DNA of 64,000 nucleotides from Smittia aterrima (taxonomy: Eukaryota; Arthropoda; Insecta; Diptera; Chironomidae). Shown one piece after another: positions 35,822 through 47,200 of the stretch. Below the pieces are notes generated by a model. The model searched no databases, was not told the origin of the DNA, and was given only the letters and a program-made list of their open reading frames with translations. Location: the NCBI GenBank assembly GCA_033063855.1, contig CP093831.1:11718001-11782000 (forward strand), read 5' to 3'. A program made the translations under genes and the position numbers. How positions within the stretch are numbered: the first letter of the stretch is position 1; each line of letters opens with the position of its first letter.

Positions 35822-38687
35822 TTAACTGTAAAGATCATCATCACCAGCGTTACCAGCATTTGGTGGCTGACTTCCTGAGCCTGGATTTGGTCCTCCAGCT
35901 GATGGATTTGCTCCTGGGAATCTGAAGTTGTTGCCGAATCCACGAGACTGTTGCAATGTTTGTGCGAACATCTCGTATTTGCGAATGTCGTTGTCAGAGA
36001 CGGAACGGCGAGCGTACTTCATTGCTTCTTCAAAGTGAGCGCGAGTGATTTCTGGAACGGGATCATCTTCATCCATCTGAGAACAATGAAAAATATTAAT
36101 ATCGCGAATATAAAAAGTTTCAAGTTTGTTGTACCTCCATAGCCGAGTTTTGTGTCTCTCCACGTTGCTTCTCGCGACGAATCTCAGATTCAATTGCTTG
36201 ACGAATAGCAAGCTTACAAGCACGTTGACAGATTTCAGTCAAATCAGCTCCGGAGAATCCTGAAATTTATTTTCATTAAAAACTATTAGAAGTTCCCTTG
36301 ATTTCTTTAACAAACCTTGTGTGACTTTAGCCATGTAAGGCAAATCTACTTCTGGAGCGAGAGGACTCTTGCGCAAGCTAGCTTTCAAGATAGACTCGCG
36401 AGACTTCTCATCGGGCAGTGGAATATAGATCAACTGATCTAAACGACCTGGACGCAAGATTGCGGGATCAATGATATCGGGTCTGTTAGTGGCTCCAATA
36501 ATGAAAACGTTCTTCTTTGCTCCCATGCCGTCCATTTCAGTAAGGATTTGATTAATCACACGATCAGCTGCGCCGCCAGCATCACCAACGTTTCCACCAC
36601 GAGACTTTGCAATACTGTCCAATTCGTCGAAGAACAAAACGCAAGGAGATGCAGAACGTGCCTTGTCGAAGATGTCACGAACATTTGCTTCGGACTCACC
36701 GAACCACATAGTCAACAATTCGGGTCCTTTGACAGAGATGAAGTTGGCCTGGCATTCGTTGGCAATAGCCTTAGCGAGAAGAGTCTTACCGCATCCAGGA
36801 GGACCATAGAACAAGACACCGCGTGATGGCTGCATTCCGAATTTCAAGAACTTATCTGGATGTTCAACTGGGTATTGCACCAATTCTTGCAATTCGCGTT
36901 TGACGTTCTGCAAGCCTCCGATATCAGTCCATGTAGTTGTTGGAACTTCAACGACGGTTTCGCGAAGTGCAGATGGGCTAGACTTCGTCATAGCGTAACG
37001 GAAGTTCTCCATGGAGACAGCCAAAGAGTTCAAGACATCAGCATCAATCTGATCGTCTTCCAAATCAATCAAGTCCATCTTCTCACGAATCTGTTGAAGG
37101 GCAGCTTCTGAGCACAGTGATGCCAAATCAGCTCCGACATGACCATGGGACTCAGCGGCAATTTGCTCGAGATCGACATCATCAGCCAATTTCATGTTCT
37201 TAGTGTGGATACGCAACACTTCCAAGCGTCCAGTTGCGTCAGGAATGCCAATATCGATTTCACGATCGAAACGTCCGAAGCGACGTAAGGCTGGGTCAAT
37301 GCTGTTGGGACGATTTGTAGCGGCCATAACAATGACGTGTGAGCTCTTCTTCATGCCGTCCATAAGAGTCAACAACTGAGACACAATACGACGTTCGACT
37401 TCTCCGTGTGTCTTTTCACGCTTCGGAGCGATTGCGTCAATTTCATCGATGAAGATGATTGCTGGAGAGTTCTTATCAGCTTCTTCAAAAGCTTTACGCA
37501 AATTGGATTCTGATTCACCAGCCAATTTTGACATGATCTCTGGACCGTTAATGAGGAAGAAGAAAGCTCCAGTTTCGTTGGCGACAGCACGAGCAATCAA
37601 AGTCTTGCCAGTTCCGGGCTAAAAGGGAGAAAGAAGTTACGATCGAACCATAAACATCGTGAAATCAATGAACTTACTGGTCCGTACAGCAAGATACCGC
37701 GTGGAGGCTTAACACCAATTGCCTTAAAGAGCGATGGATGACGCAATGGCAACTCAACCATTTCTTTGATTTGAGCCAATTGTTTTCGGCAACCACCAAT
37801 GTCATCATAGCCAACAGCGTTCAAAGCCTCTTCTTCTTCCTTAAAACAAGATTAAGAAATGTTTATAGAAAGAGTTCTTTGACCTCATTTGATAAGCAAA
37901 CACTTACTTCACGCTTGATCGGATCACCTTCGCAATGGATGACAGTGTCTGGAGCGACAATGCAATAAGGTTCCGGTTCTGTTCCAACAACCTTAAATTC
38001 AACAGCTCGCATACCTATTAAATAAGAGTTTAGTAATTTAAATTATTGACATCAAATCTTTAAACTTACCGCCACGAACGATGAAAGTATCATCTTTGTG
38101 GATGGGACGATAAGCCTCCAAGAAGTATGGTTTCAAGTATACGTCGAAAAGATTGCTACAATGATGAAATGTTGATGAGTCACTGTCAGAAAAATATTAA
38201 AATTTTATTTCTTACCCAGTAAGACCTTCGACAGTGTCGTCAATCGGCAAGATGTGGATTCGCTTTCCGTATTTGACATCCGGGCATGACTGAATTGATA
38301 CGATATCAGACAAACGAACACGCAAGTTGTTACGGACAACGCGATTCATGCGGATTTTCTCGTTGGGGCACGTATCATCAGAGAGAACAATGCAAACAGT
38401 CTCCTTGCGACGTTTTCCTTTCAACAAGACTGTGTCGCCTCTGAACAATTGCAATTCATCCATTTTTGCCTGTGACAGACAAACGATTGAATTGTCGTCA
38501 TTTGTGGCATCATCAACGAGAAGACGATTTGGGCGATCCTTGCGCTTCAAGATTGCAGTTGCTAAATCATCATTTCTGTTGAGAAAGAACAAATTTTGTT
38601 GAATGATTTTTTGCTTTTCGGAACTTTGAAATTTCACTTTAAATCGACTGAACTTGACATGATTTCTTACCCTTTCGGCTCAGCCAT
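35822..38687 (-). CDS. TER94: p97/VCP/CDC48 AAA ATPase
   Basis: Eight exons: 38687-38671, 38575-38216, 38155-38070, 38014-37908, 37839-37678, 37618-36316, 36259-36135 and 36076-35822, 804 residues (fly TER94 801, human VCP 806). The hexameric ATPase extracts ubiquitylated proteins from membranes and complexes. The N-domain (DDLATAILKRKDRPNRL, RVNRVVRNNLRVRLSD type) leads to two AAA modules. The first has Walker A GPPGTGKT, split by the intron between 37678 and 37618, and Walker B IIFIDEIDAI. The second has GPPGCGKTLLAKA and VLFFDELDSIA. The tail ends GDDDLYS, as in VCP, for binding of cofactors. The first exon encodes only MAEPKG. Confidence 0.98.
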
Positions 38688-39444
38688 GACTTCTTCTGAT
38701 CAGTTCTTTATAATAAGTGACGAAATATGTGGTAAATCCTAAATTTTCGAGAGAAATTACGTGTAAGCAAGAAACCAAATGACTTGCACGAAATATTTTG
38801 ACAGAGATGCGAAAGACTTTTTTTTTATTTACAAAGATGCAGCGACGTACGAACCGTAATCTTCCTGAAATCTTGGTCTAATTAGCGTGCTATCGACTTC
38901 TCTTCGCTTTGTATGAATGAAACAACTTCTTATTAATCGTAATATCTTAATTCCACAAACACTGGAGACTTATATTTCTGTATTTTTTTAAGGAAAACTT
39001 CCGATAATTTTCTCACAAAGGAAGAAGCAGCAGAAAGATGCAGAACAAACGTTAAAAAAAAATTCATCAAGAATTCTCAAAGGTATAATTTCCGTTAATT
39101 TGTTTTTGAATTTTCACTATAATTAAAATGGAAATGAATCCTTCTCATGAAAGTAAAACAAGAAAAAATCTTGAACTATTCGCTTTGACTTTATTGATTA
39201 AATCAAATTCTGTTGAGCCATACATCTTGGCAAAGTCATAAATATAAATTCTAAGTTGTTTAATCATTCACTAAATTATTAAGCGGAAAGCTTGAGATGG
39301 GAGATCGCATCGTGGATAAGTGGGTCACGCATTCAATTGATTAATCCTTACTTCCGATAAAACTGTTAGATTTGATTAGAATGACTTAGAATAGCGAACA
39401 GAGGAAAGCGATTACTGATAAGTGACAGGGGATACTTAGAAGGT
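38688..39444. other. intergenic region TER94 / RUFY
   Basis: About 750 bp between the TER94 start and the RUFY stop (both minus strand). It holds the TER94 promoter and the RUFY 3' UTR. No supported coding frame. Confidence 0.4.
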
Positions 39445-42400
39445 CTATTCTTCAATTGTGTCGATAACTTCCTTAGTTGGCTCCTTAACTTCCTTAATTG
39501 GCTCCTTAACTTCTTCCTCAACTTCCTCTTCGACTTCTTCTGGATGAGCGGCTTCAGTTGACGGTGACTTTCTTATTTTACTTGCATTGAATGGTGGAAT
39601 CTGTTGGATTTTATTCTGTGCTCTCTTTTGACTGCTGATTGACTGACCAGAAGGCGATCTCTTCATGCACTGGTCATCTTTGTCGTGTGTGCTGTTGTAT
39701 TTCCTTTCGAGATTCGTCAGAATTCGACCGATGCTTGAAGCCTTTACTTGCAATCGTTCAACCATTTCTCCTTTCTGATTTAACTCAAATTCACATTCCT
39801 AAAAAAATTTAAATCGATTAAATTGACTTAAACTTTATTTCAATTAAACTTACCTGAAGCTTTGTGTACATCTCAAAATTAATTTCCTTGATGTCATCAA
39901 GTTGACGACGCAATGAAATAATTGTATCTTGCTTCTCATGAATATCTTTCTCCAACAGTTTCATCGCCATTTCAGTTTCGGCTTTGAGGCACACTTGCAA
40001 CTCGAGCTCTCGCTCAGCATCCTGTCGCTTTCTCCTTTCTTCGACAAGACTCTCTGCGATCTCTGTCTCGAATCGTTCCAAATGGCTTGAATTGTCAGCG
40101 TTTTGTCGACTTGGATTTTGGCGGAGTGCTCCATTTTCTGCCTGAAGACTTAGCACGCTGTTTCTTGCGATTGCCAGATCTTCCTTCATCAATGCGTTCG
40201 TCGTTGTTAGCTGCTCAACTTTCTGTTGCAGATTTGCGACAGTCGCACTAGAATTTGAATTATTTTTGTTATGATTCAAAAGTGTTTCTCTTAATAATAT
40301 TTACTTCAAATGACGATTCAGTTCCTCAATGTAATTCTTCTGATCGAGTACAGCTGTCATATTTCCACTTCCTTCAATCGCCGGCTGTTCATCTTCGGGG
40401 CTTGCTCTTGTACTTGATCTTAAGTAAAGCGAGAAATCGATCACACCCTGTTGTGAATCTAAATCTTCGCCTTTTACGCATAAGTTACAGTCAATCACGT
40501 TCAATCCAACTAAAATACCCATGATGACGTCAATCTAAAATAAATTTGGTTAGTTTCATTGAAAACTAATTAGTTTCGTTAATTTTCTCACTTCATTGCT
40601 CAACATCAAAGCGTGAGGTTCATAGAACTCAACGAGAATCTCTCCTTTGTGATCAATGAGTGCCTGCAAGTAATCAGCGAGTTTCTTCTGCATTAACGCC
40701 AATCTCAACCAAGCTCGTGATCTTCCAGTGTGAGTTTTCACTGTCGGCAAGTCTCGAATACTTAAAGTGACGTCTTGAGCTTCTGGGCAATATTTCTCAA
40801 TACTTTGAAGTAAATCCCAAAGTTCTTTCTTAGGTCCGAGCAGGCCTTTCTTTGGCCTCAAGCCATGACGTAGAACATGCTCCAAGACGATGAAGAAATG
40901 TTGAAGAGGAAGATGATCAGAGTCGAGCTGTCTTCCGTAGCGCAATGATTGCTCAAGCAATTCTTTGACAACGAGTTTACAAATATTTACGAGATTCGAA
41001 CGTTCAATCGCAGCGGGATCTCGAGCTAAAACAAAGAAGGAAATTATTTTATTCAATCAAAGCAATCAACGACAGATAACAAAATGTCATAAAATGTTAC
41101 GGCGCCACGCGATTTGGAAGTTCACGATATTTTTATTTGTTTTATTTTGTACGCAACCCGGAACGAGTGAGACTGTCCAACCGATGGGATCAGTTCTGTT
41201 TGATGATCACGGATATGCTAAAAAGTGTTTTATTCAAAGCGACATTGCTTTGCTATCGACACGTTTAAAGTTTCAAAATCTTTTGCCAAACGAAGGCGAA
41301 GCAAGCATGCTCAACGACGAAAAGTTGACAGCAATCATCCGTTACTTTTATGCGATCAACGAGATTATCGAGAAGATGAGTGAAAGCAATATTCGTCAAC
41401 TCTTGCAACAATGCTTTTACGATTTGCTTGGGAGGTGAGAAGACAATTCAAAGACATCGAAGTTAGATTCATTAATAATCTTTCAGTTATCTCAAGCATC
41501 AAATACTTCCAATCACAAAGTTCTCATTCTATTCGGGTAATGTGACATTCTCAGTCGCTCAAAACGTTTTAAATCTTTACGAGAGATGTAAGGAGCTTTT
41601 AGATACAAACGGGAATGGATGGAGTGATCCAATCGCTGATTTCTCAAAATATTCGTTCACAATTGAACCGTTAGACTTGAAGAAGCAGTCGGGAGAGAAT
41701 GAGACAATGAAAGCGTGCGGTTACTTGGCAATGAATCAAAACGACAATGATAATGATGAAGACATGTTGGTGCCGTTGCCAAAGATTGAAACAGAGAGCG
41801 ATGAACTGTTGACCATTTGGTTGCCATTTAAGCGAAAACGAATTTTTAATGTCAACGCGAAAGAATCTTCTTTCATCCTTCTTCGATATTTCGTGGTCGT
41901 CTCGCAATGCTACAGCTATCAAGGTCTCAGTCCAAACGTGTTCAATAGGAAGTTTAAGAAATGGATAATGGAGAGCGTCTTGCCATTTCTGGACGACGAA
42001 AGTTTGTATCCAACGTTTGGAGCTGTCTTAAGGATTTTAGAAACTGTGAAGGATCCTGGAGATGGAAACTACAAAGGATCAAAAAAGAAGTCTTCGTCAC
42101 GTCGCGAAAGGATAAACTCAATTCGTGAGGATTATGAAAGCTTTGATGAAGATTATGACGATGCTGATATCAATTTATGGATTTCCGTTGGAATCATCGT
42201 CGCTCTTGTGCTTTTAGCGCTGCTTCTCATCATCTGCTTCTGCGTGAAAATGTGTAAGAATCAACGTTCAGACTATCCACACAAAAAAAGTTTCAAACAA
42301 AAAGTTAAGGAACTTTTCACGACCAACACTCACAATCCAGAAAGGGATGAGTATTACCAATACAGCAAGAGCAACTCGAGAGGAATTGTTTTTGAAAATG

Positions 42401-43203
42401 AGAAGCCAAAGAAGTCGCGATGGTTTGGCAAGAATAAGAAACCGCGAAGCAAGGACAAGATTGATTTGCCTTTATTGGGAGAAGCAACCGACACAGAAGA
42501 CGAGATCGTGCTTCATCAAAGTAATTCCTCGAGCAAGATACCAAAAGTTAGCAAAACGAAATTTGCAATTTCCGAAAGCTCAGATGAAGCGAGACGAGAA
42601 AAGAAATCTTCACTTAAGACATCTCCAGCGAATTCATTCAACAAGATTCAATCAAAGAAGTGACAGATCCGCAAACAACAAATGGCGAAGGAAATAAAAA
42701 CATTAAACAACGTTAAGCTTTGTGTGTTTGTGTCAATTGCCATTCGCACCCTGAACATAAAACAGCGAAAGGTTTCATGCGGGCGCGCAACAAAATTATA
42801 AAATGTGGCGTGAGAGGTCATCATGTGTTTAAATGTCAAATTGGAGGTGTGCAAACTAAATGGCACAAAGAGAATAAAAGCACCTACAATAGTAATTGAC
42901 CCAGTCGCGCTCGACAATCTTCTCGTTGCACTTATTATTCGCGACGCGATTACTCTTAGGATCATCGTTCAGAGCACCTTCGTTTGCTTGATTTTGCATT
43001 CCGTCTTGTAGCTCTTTTAGGCAGAGCCATTCACCATCCACCGAGACACGAAAGTTGCACAAGTAGATCGTGTCTTGAGCGGAATTTACATCCTTTGCTG
43101 ACTTTGGCAACAAGATGGTGCCCTCGTTATTGTTGTTGTTATTCTGCTGATTGACTGCTGACACCTTTGATGTGCCTGAGATGTTATTGTTATGACCACG
43201 CAT
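39445..43203 (-). CDS. RUFY-family RUN-domain protein, form without FYVE
   Basis: Exons 43203 to about 42954, then 41025-40592, 40534-40305, 40247-39854 and 39798-39445, about 553 residues. The first exon has DTIYLCNFRVSVDGEWLCL, as in the N-terminus of RUFY3. The RUN domain follows (RDPAAIERSNLVNICKL, LDSDHLPLQHFFIVLEH, SIRDLPTVKTHTGRSRAWL, ALMQKKLADYL), then GLNVIDCNLCVKGEDLDSQ and AVLDQKNYIEELNRHLN, then coiled coil. RUFY proteins are adaptors linking small GTPases (Rab/Arl) to motors and actin. The end is a Glu/Lys/Pro-rich tail (about residues 500-553) with no Cys-rich FYVE finger, as in the RUFY3 short isoform. The exon 1 donor is my best guess from phase. The first intron, about 1.9 kb, contains a whole plus-strand gene. 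Confidence 0.88.
41094..42663 (+). CDS. type I single-pass membrane protein of unknown family, nested in a RUFY intron
   Basis: Exons 41094-41434 and 41487-42663, 505 residues. I do not recognise the family. A signal peptide (FTIFLFVLFCTQPGTS) is followed by an extracellular part of about 330 residues with several Cys and acidic runs (NDNDNDED). A strong membrane helix comes next (ISVGIIVALVLLALLLIICF). Right after it is a Lys/Arg-rich cytosolic tail with KSRWFGKNKKPRSKDK and Ser-rich acidic stretches. The tail could be phosphorylated or bind membranes. The gene is on the opposite strand inside the first intron of RUFY. Splice phase and coding composition support a real gene. A receptor or adhesion protein is possible, but I cannot support a function. 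Confidence 0.72.
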
Positions 43204-44224
43204 CGTTTACTGAAAGGAAGAAGTGTTTTATGAAAGAAGGAAAATGTCTGGAGTGGTCGGGAAGCTCACTTGGTGATTCATCGTTGGCGAAATTATCGAT
43301 TTTTCTTCCTTATTGCGTTTTCTCTCTTTGACTTCGCAATATTTCGGTAAATTCAATGATTTCTCAGCAAACTTCACGACAAAACTGTTTCAATCAACTT
43401 TCTTTCCGAGTTTAAAAATGTTTTTACCACAAAACAAAAATATTTCAAAGCGAAAACTAATTTCTATTGACGACCAGCGGAAAAGGATTCGGAAAACTTT
43501 TCAACATTGAAATTTGTCATGCGCAGAAAGACTTCGACGACAACAGCTGCTTAATATTTTGCTAAATTTCAAACTCAATCATGAGCATGCGCATGATATC
43601 GTATGGGGAATAGCAGCTGATCCCTTGGTTGATAATTCATTGCATAATGAGTTTGGCTAGACAATGGAAATAAATGTTTTTATTTAGAAATAAACTTATT
43701 TAGAAATATGAGTAAAATAAATAATTTTTAATAAGAAAAGTAAAAAGCTTTATTTTTTGTTTGACTTTAATTCAAAGAAATCAATTAAATTCCAATTTTT
43801 ACTTCTTTCTTTATTAACCTGAATCAATATTTGATTACTCTTGCTTTCATTCATGATTTTATTGATTTCTTTTAAATCAACCACATGTGCGGCGAAACTC
43901 ACGTGGAAGTCCAACAGGGAAAGGCGGAGCAAAGCCATCAGCTGGAGTCAACTGTTGCGTTTCACGTGGAGATGAGCACATGGACGAACTCATGTTTTAG
44001 AACTAACGTGACTTGCGCTTTCAACCGGCGGAGCTTTGGGCATGTCATGATTCCTGTTCGAAACTTATAGATTTTATCGATTTTTCACAAATTTTTCCAT
44101 ATTTTGTTCTAAATTTTACAACCAGCAGAAAGCTTGGTCTCTCGTGAAAATTTTCGCGTATTTCGCTTAGTTATGCGTTTTCAAACGTTCGGATTAGCTC
44201 AATAACATAGAATAATTAGAGAAA
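43204..44224. promoter_or_regulatory. divergent 5' region of RUFY and the alpha2-delta gene, with E-box cluster
   Basis: About 1 kb between two divergent genes. An acceptor-like ctttcag sits just upstream of the RUFY ATG, so RUFY has a further 5' UTR exon. A GC-richer island at about 43880-44045 stands out and holds two CACGTG boxes (43900-43905, 43973-43978) plus cacatgtg and cagctg boxes. A short minus-strand frame in this island (MCSSPRETQQL..., ending at a GTGAG donor) cannot join the RUFY ATG in frame. Confidence 0.4.
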
Positions 44225-47200
44225 ATGTGTAAAGTTAAGGGATTTCTCTTGATTCTTCTTTATCTCAGTCAATCAGAATTCATTGGTGCTGATGACTCAA
44301 AAGTTATCAAATTGTCCACGTAAGACTCTGCAGAGCTCATTTCAATTGATTTCTTTCATTCAAAACTTCATCTTTCAGTGCGAAACAATGGGCTCACAAG
44401 TTTGGCTTCGAGCTTTGGAATTTTGGTTTGTCAAATACAATTTTTTTCACTTCACAAAGATTTTCAATCAATAATTTTTCCAGGCGAATACATAACGAGA
44501 AGAAAGGAAGTTGTGGAGAGCTTTAAGCAATCTCAGATTGTCTCTCGTTCGGGATCGAAGATTGCCGAAGATATAGCAAAAGAAATCAAGTACATGATGG
44601 AAACGAGGATAAGCGCAATACGACGAGTCGTCGACACTGCTCAAGAAATCGGAGCAATCGCTGCTGCGTCTGAGGATATTGTTGAGAAGAACTTTACGTA
44701 TTATAATTCAAAGGAGATGGTAGAGCCAAGTGAGATACCGCCCACTGAGCCACCAAACTTCATGGACAGCGATGAATCAAGTGACAAAGCTGACATGCCA
44801 AAGCCTGTGATTTATTTAACAGAAAGCGAAAAGTTTGGTGACTACGTGAACCTTTCTCTGAGTTCAGTTCATGTTCCCGCGAATGTCTACGATCGTGCGA
44901 AAGAAGTGATCAAGGCCATCAAGTGGTCAGAAGTGCTCGATGATATCTTCGATAGCAACTACAAACGCGATCCTTCACTCTTCTGGCAATACTTTTGCAG
45001 TTCGTCTGGCTTCCTCCGACAATTTCCAGCGACAAAGTGGAAAATGGATCCAGTCGATTTGTACGATTGTAGATTGAGATCTTGGTACATCCAAGCGGCA
45101 AACAGTCCAAAAGACGTCATAATCCTAATCGATAATTCGGGCTCAATGACCGGACAGCGAAGGGATGTTGCAAGACATGTTGTTGAAAGTATTCTTGATA
45201 CTTTAACTTCAAATGATTTTGTTAACATTTTTACGTTTTCGGATGAGATTAAATATGTTGTTGAATGCTTTAGCGAGCAACTTGTGCAAGCCAACATGGC
45301 GAACATTCGAGAACTTAAACAAGCCCTTCATAGCATTGAAACTGCTGAATTAGCGAACTTTACTGCAGCTTTTAACAAAGCTTTCGAGATCTTGCAAGAT
45401 TATCGAACTGAAAGGAGAGGAGCATGTTGCAATCAAGCGATCATGCTCGTCTCGGACGGTTTGCCGTATCCAATCGATGAAGTCTTTGAAATGTGGAACT
45501 GGAATGAGAAACCTTATATTCCCGTGCGAATCTTTTCGTATTTGATCGGACGAGAAGTTGCAGACATCACGGATATTAAGAAGATAGCTTGCGACAATCA
45601 AGGCTATTACGTTCATCTCTCAACTTTCGCGGAAGTTCGTGAAGAAGTTATTCAATACATTCCAGTAATGGCACGACCACTTGTGTTGAATAAGACTCAT
45701 CATCCAGTCGTTTGGTCTCAGCTTTACGCTGATGTTGTCGTGAGTAGAATCATCTTGAAAATTTAATTGAAATCAATAATTTTGTAATCGAAGGATCCAC
45801 AACTGACTGACTACGAATGGGAATGTCGTGAGAGAGCAAAGCAAAGAGAACGATTCGTAGTTTACCGAAAGAACAGAAACTTTAATAATCTCCCCGAGGA
45901 TCCATCAAATCTCGGCTACGATTTCATTGAGGATGACGATAACGATCGAACAAAGAAGTTCAATTTCATGACGACAGTTTCTATTCCGGTTTATGATAAA
46001 CGTGAGAATGCGGTGAGTGTCCGACGTTTAAAAACAACTTTAAAATTCCAAAATTTATGACTTATACAATAAGGAAATAATATCTAAGAAAACTGGATAA
46101 GAAACTTAACTCTCAACTGTAAATAATTTTATAGAACATCACAGAACAAATTTTGATAAATGAAGCGACGTGGATCACGCTCACTCATGAGGTATCGTGA
46201 AAGACGAAATGAAATATTATTGAGAACTTCGTAGACGAGCAGAGAGTTTTTTCATTAGAATCGTAAAGAAATATTTAGCGAGGTTGTCATCTGCTAGAGA
46301 GAAAAAGAGAAAGAAGAAATGTATTTTGAAATATTTTAATGATAGCGAGATCACGAGTGTGAACTTAACTTTTGAAGAAGTCGAACTAACTTTAAATGAT
46401 ACGAGTCTGTAGGCTAGCTCAACAATCGAATTTGATATAAAAAAGAGTTCAACTAAATAGATTTTAGCATAGAGCTTAGATTAGCTTAGAGAAACCAACT
46501 CATTTAGACACTTTAGGATGGACGAATCACATTTAGATGAAGCGGATCGTTTTGCCATCTTATTCAAAATAGAAAATAATTATTTTGATTTCTTCTCTTC
46601 CTATCAAGACACGCATTGCGTATTTGCTTGGAGTGGCTGGAGCTGACGTGCCCGTTAATGACATCAAGAAACTTATGCAACCTTTCTTGGTAACTTGTCA
46701 GCTCAACTTCAATGAAATCATTTGAATAATTATCCATTTAACTTGTAGCTTGGTGTCGGCGGGTACGCATTCATTGTTGACAACAATGGTTACATTTTAA
46801 TTCATCCAGACTTTCGTCCAGTCGTGAGTTGAGCAAGATCTTAAAAATTTCGATGAAATTTGACACAGTTTCCTTTCAGTTCTATAAAGACATTTTGAAG
46901 CCAGCTTACAATGCCGTCGATATGATCGAGGTTGAGTTGATGGAGGAAGAAAATGGAAACATCCGTGAATTCAATGATATTCTCGTTAAAGTGAGTTTCG
47001 TAATTTCTATTGTGATGCAAGTGAAATAATTAATTTCGGTTTTAGTTGAGACAGGACATCATTAATCAAACCACGGGAAGTAAAGTCATAAACCAGAAAT
47101 ATCATTTCGATCGAATGGTAAGAGCATGAAAAATATTTAAGTCAAGCAATCGGATTAATTTGTTTTGCTTATCATAGCGTCGTGCGTCAGTTATGCGTCG

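Noticed and set aside
43885..44070. Small frames on both strands in the GC-rich island, including MCSSPRETQQL... followed by a GTGAG donor
   Set aside because: Looked like a first coding exon of RUFY, but joining it to the acceptor before the RUFY ATG runs into a stop in that phase.
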